Of a DNA stretch of 15,431 nt, positions 5,492 through 12,504 are shown piece after piece (position 1 is the first letter of the stretch; each line of letters opens with the position of its first letter). The notes beneath the pieces were generated by a model that did no database searches, was not told where the DNA came from, and saw only the letters and a program-made list of their open reading frames with translations. The stretch is from JBARRO01 sp049644265 (GTDB lineage: Bacteria; Bacteroidota; Ignavibacteria; UBA10030), in contig JBARRO010000179.1 of the NCBI GenBank assembly GCA_049644265.1, positions 1 through 15,431 of the forward strand, given 5' to 3'. The position numbers and the translations under genes were made by a program.

Positions 5492-7338
5492 CGGCTCGCC
5501 GGGCTCTCAGGATGGTGGGATGGGTGCTCACAACCTGCCCCCTTCTCCTCCACGCACAAATTTCCCCCGGAGAGCTTTCCAAGGCCCATGAAGCGTTGGA
5601 AGGGATTTCCAACTGCACCCAGTGTCATGAAAGCGGTCGCGAAATAAGCGGCACCAAATGTCTGGAGTGTCATACCGAGATCCGCGCAAGCATCGGAAGA
5701 AAGCAGGGATTCCATTTCGCGAATTCGGCAACCGCTTGCATCGAATGTCACAAGGAACACCTTGGAAAGGACGCCCGGATCACCCGGTTTGATGCTGCAA
5801 CGTTTGACCACACAAAGACAGGATTTCACCTCGAGGGAAAGCACCGGCCACTTCGTTGTGAACAGTGCCATACAAGCGCGCTGGTCCGACGTCCGGAAGT
5901 GCGGCCGCTCCTGCAGCGGATCAAACGCGGAACATTCCTCGGGCTGGATACCCGGTGCGATGGCTGTCATCAGGACCGCCACAAGGGAACCCTGGGCAAC
6001 GAATGTCAGACTTGTCACAGCACGAATTCCTGGTCGCCGGCTGCGAAGTTTTCGCATGCCAACACCAGGTTTCCGTTGACGGGAAAGCATGGAACGATTC
6101 CGTGCGAGCAATGTCACGCCGGACTCAAAGCCCAGCCGAAGGCATTCATATTTTCGTCGCAGTCATTCGGCGATTGCGCACCCTGTCATCGCTCTCCGCA
6201 TGGGAGCAGGTTCGCCGGGAGATCATGCAATACGTGTCACATCACGGCTGGATGGCTTGCCGTCGCGAAATTTGATCACGGGATTACAAGGTTTCCGCTC
6301 ACGGGAAAGCACGTTACCGTTGAGTGCAAAGCATGTCATCCGGGCATGAAGGAAAGCAACAAAAAACCGGTGATGATGACGACGAAGAATTTCGATGATT
6401 GCAGGCCGTGCCATGAATCGCCGCACTCGGCGAAGTTGACCGCCCTTCGGTGCGCTTCGTGCCACACGTCTGATGGGTGGAGACTCGCGGGCTCGCGCCC
6501 GTTCGATCATGCCCTCACGAAGTTTCCGCTTCGGGGAAAACATGCTGAGGTGGCCTGCGACCGGTGCCATGGAGACGCGAAAACAAAAACACTTGCCCAA
6601 CGAATGACTCTGCGGAGCGAACGATGCATCGACTGTCACGAAGACTATCATCAGGGGGAATTCAAAGCACGATTCGAAAACGATTGTTCGAGGTGCCACA
6701 CGGAGCGTTCATTCAAGGAATCTGCTTTCTCGATCGCGCAGCATCGCACGGCGCGCTTTGCCCTGGACGGCTCCCACATTGCCGTGTCTTGTGACAAATG
6801 CCATAGTCAGAATGGTCGATGGACGTTCCGGAGTGAGGCACGGAATTGCCAGGGATGTCATGAGGACAGGCACAGGGGGGAATTTGTCGGGCAGATGGGG
6901 GAACGGAGCTGTGCCGCGTGCCACTCAACGCAAGGTTGGGTGAGTGTACGATTCGATCATTCGGGAACGGCGTTCAACCTGGTGGGAAAACACGAATCGG
7001 TTGCCTGTTCAGGATGTCATAAGGAAGAGGTTGTGAGCGGCGTTCGCCAGCGAAAGTACAAGGGAACTCCGAAAATTTGCGAGGGGTGCCACGAAGACAA
7101 CCACGCAAGGCAGTTTGTTGTAAACGGAGAAACACGATGCGAAACATGCCATGTTCCAAGGGGATGGAACGTTCTGTTGTTCCGGCATGAAACGATGAGC
7201 ACGTTCTCGCTCACGGGGGCTCACCGGAATGTCCCGTGCGCCGGCTGCCACAAACGCGAGCGGATGGGCACGCAAGTAACGGTTCGCTACAAGCCCCTCG
7301 CGTCGCGTTGCGAATCTTGTCATCAAGGAGGGAAATAA
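5464..7338 (+). CDS. Large multiheme c-type cytochrome, 23 CxxCH motifs
   Basis: Secreted electron carrier. I count 23 CxxCH haem c sites in at most 624 residues. It is built from seven modules, each opening with a variant of FDHxxTxFxLxGKH followed by three CxxCH; the extra His in the opener can supply distal ligands. The modules begin near residues 112, 197, 268, 348, 420, 497 and 570. The start is uncertain. GTG 5464 overlaps the upstream gene by 28 bases. GTG 5479 gives a better signal peptide (charged TARRALR, then MVGWVLTTCPLLL, cut after HAQ). ATG 5512 leaves almost no charged end. It sits 1 base before the second cytochrome. It should act in the periplasm or at the cell surface after haem attachment by Ccm or Ccs, which are not encoded here. 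Confidence 0.9.
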   Translation: MVGLPVDLLTARRALRMVGWVLTTCPLLLHAQISPGELSKAHEALEGISNCTQCHESGREISGTKCLECHTEIRASIGRKQGFHFANSATACIECHKEHLGKDARITRFDAATFDHTKTGFHLEGKHRPLRCEQCHTSALVRRPEVRPLLQRIKRGTFLGLDTRCDGCHQDRHKGTLGNECQTCHSTNSWSPAAKFSHANTRFPLTGKHGTIPCEQCHAGLKAQPKAFIFSSQSFGDCAPCHRSPHGSRFAGRSCNTCHITAGWLAVAKFDHGITRFPLTGKHVTVECKACHPGMKESNKKPVMMTTKNFDDCRPCHESPHSAKLTALRCASCHTSDGWRLAGSRPFDHALTKFPLRGKHAEVACDRCHGDAKTKTLAQRMTLRSERCIDCHEDYHQGEFKARFENDCSRCHTERSFKESAFSIAQHRTARFALDGSHIAVSCDKCHSQNGRWTFRSEARNCQGCHEDRHRGEFVGQMGERSCAACHSTQGWVSVRFDHSGTAFNLVGKHESVACSGCHKEEVVSGVRQRKYKGTPKICEGCHEDNHARQFVVNGETRCETCHVPRGWNVLLFRHETMSTFSLTGAHRNVPCAGCHKRERMGTQVTVRYKPLASRCESCHQGGK

Positions 7339-7339
7339 C

Positions 7340-9214
7340 ATGCGACTCTTTCCTGTAATCCTTGTTCTGGCGTTCGCGCCTGCGGTAGTTCTCTCACAAA
7401 CCTCCCCGCACGGCGCGCTTCGGATTCCGTGTCAGGCGTGCCACACAACCGATTCATGGAAAATGCGGCCTGATGCGTCGTTTGAACATACCCAGACCGG
7501 ATTTTCCCTCGAAGGGCAGCATGCGGCCGTCGCCTGCGTGGATTGCCATCAATCCCTGAAATTCCAGGGCACCAGCCAGCGTTGCTCCTCGTGTCACACG
7601 GATGTTCACAAGTCGCAATTGGGAGCCAATTGCCTGCGGTGCCACACGACGACAACGTGGAAGATTGCCGACATGATTCAGAAGCACCAGCAGACGCGAT
7701 TCCCCCTGCTCGGCAAACACGCTCTCCTCAATTGTCAGGATTGTCACAGCAACACCGGCGTCCATCAGTACGTCGGGACACCAACATCGTGCATCGGTTG
7801 CCATCGAACGGCTTACCAGAACACATCCAACCCCGCCCATGCGGCGGCAGGATTCTCCACCGACTGCATTCAATGTCACAAGATTTCCGCGCAGACCTGG
7901 GGAACCGGGTTTGATCACATGATGACGGCGTTTCCTTTAACCGGCGCCCATCGATCTGTCCAGTGCGCTTCATGCCATGCAGGAGCGGTGTTCAAATCCA
8001 CGTCGAAGGACTGTTACGTGTGTCATCACGTGCAATATTCCACCGCTGCTTCTCCGAACCATGTCGCGGCGGGATTCGCCACCCAATGTGAACCATGCCA
8101 CTCGACGACTGCATGGAAACCTGCGACCTTCACTCACGACAACACGCGATTTCCTCTTTCAGGCGCGCACCGCGCAGTTCCGTGTAACGATTGTCACGTC
8201 AACAACCAGTTCGCATCTCTTTCGACAAATTGCATCGATTGCCACAGAAGCGATTTCGCAGCAACGGTTAATCCCAATCACCAGGCACTGGGATTTCCGC
8301 AAACATGCACGCTTTGTCACAATATGAACGCCTGGGCGCCGGCATCGTTCGATCATAATGCGACGAAGTTGCCGCTCACGGGCAAGCATGCGTTGACCGA
8401 TTGCCTGTCGTGTCACACGAACAACAATTATCAGCTCACGTTTTCAGACTGTTATCAGTGCCATCAAGCGGATTTTCAGAGACCGACAAGTCCCAACCAT
8501 GTCTCCGCGAATTTCAGTCACCAGTGCCAGACATGCCACACCACGGGCGGCTGGACACCGGCAACGTTTGACCACAATACGACGAAGTTTGCGCTCACGG
8601 GAAAACACACGTCAGTCGCCTGCTTGTCGTGTCACGTAAACAGCAACTACCAGCTTGTGTATACGGATTGTTACCAATGCCATCAGGCTGACTTTCAGAC
8701 GCCGACGAACCCGAACCATGTCGCCGGCGGTTTCAGTCATCAATGTCAGACATGCCACACGACGGGCGGCTGGACTCCGGCGTCGTTCGACCACAATACG
8801 ACGAAGTTTGCGCTCACGGGAAAACACACGTCAGTCGCCTGCTTGTCGTGTCACGTAAACAGCAACTACCAGCTTGCGTACACGGATTGCTATCAATGCC
8901 ATCAGGCCGATTTCCAGAAGCCGACAAACCCCAACCATGTCTCGGCAAACTTCAGTCATCAATGCCAAACCTGTCACACGACGACCGCCTGGCTGCCGTC
9001 GACGTTCGACCATGACGGTCAATACTTCAGGATCTACTCTGGTGCGCACAGAGGCCGGTGGACATCCTGTTCCGATTGCCACACGACAACAAGCTACGCA
9101 AGCTTCACGTGCACCACGTGCCACACTCAGACGAACACAAACTCTGAACACCAGGGTGTGTCGGGGTATGTGTATGCAAGTCCTTCCTGCTACAGCTGCC
9201 ACCGTGGAGTGTGA
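7340..9214 (+). CDS. Large multiheme c-type cytochrome, 25 CxxCH motifs
   Basis: This second giant cytochrome of 624 residues has a clear signal peptide (MRLFPVILVLAFAPAVVLSQ, cut near LSQ). I count 25 CxxCH motifs in eight modules, each with an FDHxxTxFxLxGxH opener and three haem sites, plus one at the C-terminus (SCYSCH, residues 616-621). The later modules have an exact 73-residue period and contain Asn/Thr/Ser-rich text such as HVNSNYQL, unlike the Lys/Arg-rich first cytochrome. That suits an exposed or extracellular position. Its start follows the first cytochrome's stop by one base with a strong site (AAGGAGGG, 7325-7332). With the first cytochrome it would carry about 48 hemes, enough for a long wire or a two-part conduit through the downstream barrel. 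Confidence 0.93.
   Translation: MRLFPVILVLAFAPAVVLSQTSPHGALRIPCQACHTTDSWKMRPDASFEHTQTGFSLEGQHAAVACVDCHQSLKFQGTSQRCSSCHTDVHKSQLGANCLRCHTTTTWKIADMIQKHQQTRFPLLGKHALLNCQDCHSNTGVHQYVGTPTSCIGCHRTAYQNTSNPAHAAAGFSTDCIQCHKISAQTWGTGFDHMMTAFPLTGAHRSVQCASCHAGAVFKSTSKDCYVCHHVQYSTAASPNHVAAGFATQCEPCHSTTAWKPATFTHDNTRFPLSGAHRAVPCNDCHVNNQFASLSTNCIDCHRSDFAATVNPNHQALGFPQTCTLCHNMNAWAPASFDHNATKLPLTGKHALTDCLSCHTNNNYQLTFSDCYQCHQADFQRPTSPNHVSANFSHQCQTCHTTGGWTPATFDHNTTKFALTGKHTSVACLSCHVNSNYQLVYTDCYQCHQADFQTPTNPNHVAGGFSHQCQTCHTTGGWTPASFDHNTTKFALTGKHTSVACLSCHVNSNYQLAYTDCYQCHQADFQKPTNPNHVSANFSHQCQTCHTTTAWLPSTFDHDGQYFRIYSGAHRGRWTSCSDCHTTTSYASFTCTTCHTQTNTNSEHQGVSGYVYASPSCYSCHRGV
8303..8959 (+). repeat. Three tandem 219-base repeats within the cytochrome gene
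   Basis: The QCQTCH-type codons recur at 8303, 8522, 8741 and 8960, exactly 219 bases (73 codons) apart. Each unit encodes three haem sites. The two later units share an 88-base stretch with no difference (8570-8657 and 8789-8876), pointing to recent duplication or gene conversion. Confidence 0.9.
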
Positions 9215-9218
9215 GTAA

Positions 9219-10808
9219 ATGAAAAGGGTATTCCTGTTTTTGCTGGTGGTGATGTCTGTCCAGGCACAGGAACATCCTGTGCAAGGCCGGATCACGTTCT
9301 TCTCGTCAGGAACGGTCTATGTCTCGGTCGGCCGATCCGCGGGGGTTGCGGATTCCGTCAAGTTGTTTGTGGTTTCGCAAGGCGACACGGTTGCTCTGCT
9401 CAACGTCATGGCCGTCAGCTCGAAAAACGCTGCTTGTGCAATACTCTGGAGCAGACGGGATCTCGTTGTTGGAGATCAGGTGACCGGACTTGTGCAGGAT
9501 CAGCCACCACCGAAAACCATAAGTATAGCAGCACCGCCGCGCGACACTCTTTCAGATGCCGGCTCGCCGGCGGTCCGCGTTCGAAGCAGTCAGCCAGAGG
9601 ATTCGGAAAAGCCCTTTATGACATTCCGGGGAAGGCTGGGGCTGCAGAATTTTTCGTCGAGATTTCCGAATGCAGATTACAACGTGAATCAGCCGGGGAT
9701 GGTGTTCAGCATCCACGGTGCTGCGGATGAGATACCTATTACCATTGATATGTATGGCAACCTGCGCATGTTCGCGAGAGGGAGCGTCAGTCCGTTTTCA
9801 TCCGCAGCTTCGAATGAGTCAAGGATCTATCGGATGTCGGTCGAATACGACGATCGTTTTAACGTGGTGACGCTGGGGCGCATTCTTCCGCTCTATGCTC
9901 CTTCGCTCGGATCCATCGACGGTATCAGCTATGCACGGCGTGTCGGTAGTGTACTGGGCGGGGTCTCGATGGGGTTTCAACCCAACCGGAGTCAGCAAGG
10001 GATCTCGACCAATACGCGTAAGCTGGCGCTCTACACACAGTTGACGCTTCACGAGCCGTTTGAAGGCTCAGTCACGGCGGCGTATGCACGGACGTATCTG
10101 AAGTCCGAGCTTGACCGGGAAGCGGTCTCTGTGAACCTCTCGACGTATTCCATGAGCGGCTTTTCGCTCTACGCATCGGCCGATATTGATTTGCGCAAAG
10201 AAATCGATTCCGCGTTCGCCCTCGACCCGACCCCATCGCTCCTGATGGTCACGGCAAACCTTCAGGTAACATCGTTTCTTTCTCTCGGCGTGGGCATTGA
10301 TGCGTCAAGGCCGGTGTACGAATACTCGGTTGCGCGCACCATTCCGGATTCACTCACGGACAGGACACTCCGTTCCGGGATGACGATGAGCGTCTCTCTT
10401 TCACCTGGCGGCGGCCTCGGAATTTATAACAACTATTCTCCGCGAGCTTCCGGATCGTCCCTGGGAACGGAATATTCGAACTATTCCGGGCTTTATCTCG
10501 CCAATATATTTGAGACCGGTGCAACGCTGAGATTCTCCATGACCAGGAATGCCAATCCCGTTACAAAATCCGAGGGGTATGGAACGCAGGCCTCAGGAAA
10601 TGTCTTCGGACTCGATTGCACGCTTCGGTATCAACGGACGCGGTATACTCTCCTGCAGTTGGGAGAAACCGAGTCCGGAGAAACCTTCGGCGTTGACGCC
10701 ATGCTCTTCCTTTCCCGCCATCTCTCTTTTGTTGCGAGCTACGATGCGGCGCGCGGTATGGGCATGAATGGCAATACCGTGTTCACCGAGTTGAGTTGGA
10801 GGTTCTGA
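9219..10808 (+). CDS. Outer-membrane beta-barrel protein of the cytochrome operon
   Basis: This 529-residue protein has a signal peptide (MKRVFLFLLVVMSVQA, cut before QEHP). Residues about 20-95 form a small beta domain (GRITFFSSGTVYVSVGRSAG...VGDQVTG), followed by a Pro/Ser-rich linker to about 130. From about 133 to the end there are many alternating strands with aromatic girdles (MTFRGRLGLQNFSS, FSLYASADIDLR, LSPGGGLGIYNN). It ends in ELSWRF, the aromatic C-terminus recognised by the BAM machinery. Its place between two large cytochromes and an oxidoreductase suggests a porin sheath for a cytochrome, as MtrB, PioB or OmbB do, though I see no direct sequence relation to them. It starts 4 bases after the cytochrome stop, and its TGA overlaps the next ATG. 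Confidence 0.8.
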   Translation: MKRVFLFLLVVMSVQAQEHPVQGRITFFSSGTVYVSVGRSAGVADSVKLFVVSQGDTVALLNVMAVSSKNAACAILWSRRDLVVGDQVTGLVQDQPPPKTISIAAPPRDTLSDAGSPAVRVRSSQPEDSEKPFMTFRGRLGLQNFSSRFPNADYNVNQPGMVFSIHGAADEIPITIDMYGNLRMFARGSVSPFSSAASNESRIYRMSVEYDDRFNVVTLGRILPLYAPSLGSIDGISYARRVGSVLGGVSMGFQPNRSQQGISTNTRKLALYTQLTLHEPFEGSVTAAYARTYLKSELDREAVSVNLSTYSMSGFSLYASADIDLRKEIDSAFALDPTPSLLMVTANLQVTSFLSLGVGIDASRPVYEYSVARTIPDSLTDRTLRSGMTMSVSLSPGGGLGIYNNYSPRASGSSLGTEYSNYSGLYLANIFETGATLRFSMTRNANPVTKSEGYGTQASGNVFGLDCTLRYQRTRYTLLQLGETESGETFGVDAMLFLSRHLSFVASYDAARGMGMNGNTVFTELSWRF

Positions 10809-12112
10809 TGGACTCGCTCTACACGCTGACAATCTTTGCTGTTCTTGTCATTCTCCTTGCGGTGCCCTACTGGATTCGCGCGGCGCGACAGCGCCGTGAG
10901 GCTAAGCTCCAATTCCAGAAGCATTCGAGGGCGGGAACTCTGACGCCGGTGACGCTTCATCCTCATATCAACCTGCTCGATTGCATAGGCTGTGGGAGCT
11001 GCGTCAAGGTCTGTCCCGAGGATGTTCTCGGGATCGTCAACGGCCGGGCGGCGGTGGTCAACGGTTTGCGCTGTGTCGGCCACGCGCTGTGCGCAGACGT
11101 ATGTCCCGTCGGCGCGATCACACTCCGGTTCGGAACTCCAAAACAGGGAATGGAAATACCGTTCTACGACGAGCACTACCAGTCAAATATTGAAGGATTG
11201 TATATCGTCGGGGAATTGGGAGGAATTGGGCTCATCAAGAATGCAGTCAACCAAAGCATCGCGGCAGTCAATCATCTTGCGCCGCTCAAGCGGTCGGGAG
11301 GCGACTATGACCTGATTATTGTGGGTGCGGGGCCTGCGGGACTTGCTGCGGCCCTTGCCGCTCATGAAAAAAACCTCCGTTACGTAGTGTTGGAGCAGGA
11401 TTCGATCGGCGGAACGATCTCTCATTATCCGAGGCAAAAGCTGGTGTTGACGTCTCCCGTCGAGCTTCCGTTGTACGGAAAGCTGAAAGTCTCAGAGATA
11501 TCGAAGGAGGAACTCCTGGGATTGTGGCGGGGAATTGTCAAGCAATACAACCTGAACATCACCACGAACTGCAAGCTCGAGCATCTTGAGCGCCTGCCGG
11601 GTCAGTTCCTGGTGAAAACCGGTGGCAAGGAATGGCGGGGGGCAAATGTTGTGCTTGCCCTGGGTCGACGGGGAAGTCCGCGGAAACTCGGTGTGAAAGG
11701 GGAAGACCTCCCGAAAGTCATGTACAATCTCATTGAAGCGGAGCGATACAAAGGTCAGAACATTCTTGTGGTTGGGGGAGGAGATAGCGCCGTTGAGGCG
11801 GCTGTTGGACTCGCACGACAACAAGGAAACACCGTGACGATCAGCTATCGACGGGAAGCATTTGTGCGACTGAAGGAACGCAACGAGCAGAGGATTGGGG
11901 AGTTGATTCGGTCCAAGGCTATCGACGCTGTGTTCAGTTCGGAGGTAGAAGAAATTAAACCGCGCACCGTTGTCGTGACGGCGGGTGGATCAAAGAAAGA
12001 GATCAAGAACGATTACGTGTTCATTTTTGCAGGAGGGGAACTCCCGGCAGAGCTTTTGAAGAAAGCGGGAGTACGTTTGCGGACCAGCGATGTAGAGGCG
12101 AAAGCGGCGTGA
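10808..12112 (+). CDS. Membrane-anchored ferredoxin/FAD/NAD(P) oxidoreductase
   Basis: This 434-residue protein reads in order as follows. Residues 4-23 are one membrane helix, and the RAARQRR after it places the rest in the cytoplasm. Residues 52-110 are a ferredoxin domain: the first cluster is C59, C62, C65 and C69P; the second is C89, H92, C95 and C99P, with His in place of the second Cys. Residues 110-155 are a link segment (YIVGELGGIGLIKNAV). Residues 168-434 are a thioredoxin-reductase-like flavoprotein with FAD motif GAGPAG (173-178) and NAD(P) motif GGGDSA (323-328), and no redox CxxC, so it does not reduce thioredoxin. I start at ATG 10808 (GGAGG 5 bases ahead, TGATG overlap with the barrel gene). 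It likely moves electrons between NAD(P)H, ferredoxin and the operon's cytochrome b. Confidence 0.88.
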   Translation: MDSLYTLTIFAVLVILLAVPYWIRAARQRREAKLQFQKHSRAGTLTPVTLHPHINLLDCIGCGSCVKVCPEDVLGIVNGRAAVVNGLRCVGHALCADVCPVGAITLRFGTPKQGMEIPFYDEHYQSNIEGLYIVGELGGIGLIKNAVNQSIAAVNHLAPLKRSGGDYDLIIVGAGPAGLAAALAAHEKNLRYVVLEQDSIGGTISHYPRQKLVLTSPVELPLYGKLKVSEISKEELLGLWRGIVKQYNLNITTNCKLEHLERLPGQFLVKTGGKEWRGANVVLALGRRGSPRKLGVKGEDLPKVMYNLIEAERYKGQNILVVGGGDSAVEAAVGLARQQGNTVTISYRREAFVRLKERNEQRIGELIRSKAIDAVFSSEVEEIKPRTVVVTAGGSKKEIKNDYVFIFAGGELPAELLKKAGVRLRTSDVEAKAA

Positions 12113-12123
12113 CGCTTGTGTGG

Positions 12124-12153
12124 AATTCCTTATTGAACCGGAGGGAAGGAATT
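12124..12153 (+). repeat. 8-bp inverted repeat after the operon
   Basis: AATTCCTT (12124-12131) pairs with AAGGAATT (12146-12153) around 14 bases, 11 bases past the operon's last stop. No T run follows, so it is at best a weak terminator or an RNA-stabilising stem. Confidence 0.4.
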
Positions 12154-12168
12154 GGTATCTTGATGCCA

Positions 12169-12221
12169 GGACGCTTAGCTCCCGCCACAAGATGCAGCAC
12201 GGCGGGCAGGCAGCTGGTTCA
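12169..12221 (+). pseudogene. tRNA-like 5' fragment with a palindromic insert in the D-loop
   Basis: GGACGCTTAGCTC (12169-12181) and AGCTGGTTCA (12212-12221) equal bases 1-13 and 14-23 of the tRNA-Val gene at 12233. They are separated by 30 bases that include CCGCC...GGCGG. Nothing after base 23 matches, so it is a fragment. Caution: ACRCYTNGCTCCC-like text also precedes the repeat copies at 4117 and 4144, so part of the match could belong to the repeat family. Confidence 0.5.
12182..12211 (+). repeat. REP-like palindromic insert
   Basis: CCGCC (12182-12186) pairs with GGCGG (12201-12205). The CCGCCA-AAGATG text recurs at 4126-4137, and ACGGCGGGC at 4168, so the unit is a dispersed element. 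Here it splits the D-loop of a tRNA-like sequence. Confidence 0.6.
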
Positions 12222-12232
12222 TTTTCCGCATT

Positions 12233-12307
12233 GGACGCTTAGCTCAGCTGGTTCAGAGCGCCGCCCTTACAAGGCGGAGGTCGTAGGTTCGATCCCTACA
12301 GCGTCCA
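12233..12307 (+). tRNA. tRNA-Val (anticodon TAC)
   Basis: This is a complete cloverleaf. The acceptor stem is GGACGCT (12233-12239) with AGCGTCC (12300-12306) and discriminator A12307. The D arm is GCTC...GAGC. The anticodon arm CCGCC-CTTACAA-GGCGG has anticodon TAC (valine). The T arm is GTAGG-TTCGATC-CCTAC. CCA is not encoded (ACGA follows), so a nucleotidyltransferase must add it. It lies on the same strand as the operon and is flanked on both sides by tRNA-like fragments. Confidence 0.96.
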
Positions 12308-12310
12308 CGA

Positions 12311-12412
12311 AGTCGCTGGTTCCCTGCCCGCGGGGACAGATCTGCGAAGGCAGGCGGGCCTGTCCGCCGAAGCTCGTTTCGTGAGCGTAGGCGGAGATCC
12401 CAGCAGCGTCCA
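12311..12412 (+). pseudogene. tRNA-like 3' fragment with a 73-base insert in the T-loop
   Basis: After a short variable loop come T-stem GCTGG (12315-12319) and loop bases TTC (12320-12322), then 73 foreign bases. Next are loop bases GATC (12396-12399), T-stem CCAGC (12400-12404), acceptor AGCGTCC (12405-12411) and A12412. Without the insert this is a perfect T arm and acceptor end. The T-stem differs from the intact tRNA's (GTAGG/CCTAC) but is fully paired, so it came from another tRNA, not a copy error. The 5' half is not next to it. Confidence 0.65.
12323..12395 (+). repeat. Multi-palindrome insert in the T-loop
   Basis: Nested inverted repeats: CCTGCC (12323-12328) with GGCAGG (12349-12354), GGACAG (12334-12339) with CTGTCC (12360-12365), and TCCGCC (12363-12368) with GGCGGA (12390-12395) enclosing GCTC/GAGC. 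The density of hairpins and lack of coding suggest a small dispersed palindromic element. Confidence 0.7.
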
Positions 12413-12421
12413 CTGAAATCT

Positions 12422-12446
12422 GATCCCGACAGAAAACATCGGGATC
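12422..12446 (+). repeat. 8-bp palindrome
   Basis: GATCCCGA (12422-12429) pairs with TCGGGATC (12439-12446) around 9 bases, between the tRNA region and the convergent gene. No T run follows on either strand. The stretch from 12447 to the stop at 12505 shows nothing further. Confidence 0.6.
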
Positions 12447-12504
12447 GTCACCTCTGAAACCTCAACACTTCTCTTCTTGATATAACACCACAGCCCTCGC
12501 ACAA

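Noticed and set aside
5473..6117. 214-codon minus-strand frame opposite the first cytochrome
   Set aside because: The repeating CxxCH codons open frames on the other strand. The same happens at several places along both cytochromes.
8303..8959. CRISPR array
   Set aside because: The regular 219-base repeats are coding, in frame with haem motifs, and have no short direct repeats with unique spacers.
5464..9214. Both cytochromes measuring 624 residues
   Set aside because: The first one's start is uncertain (GTG 5464, GTG 5479 or ATG 5512), so the equal length is probably coincidence.
10796..10807. TTG start for the oxidoreductase, four residues earlier
   Set aside because: ATG 10808 has GGAGG at proper distance and couples to the previous stop. 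The TTG has no ribosome site.
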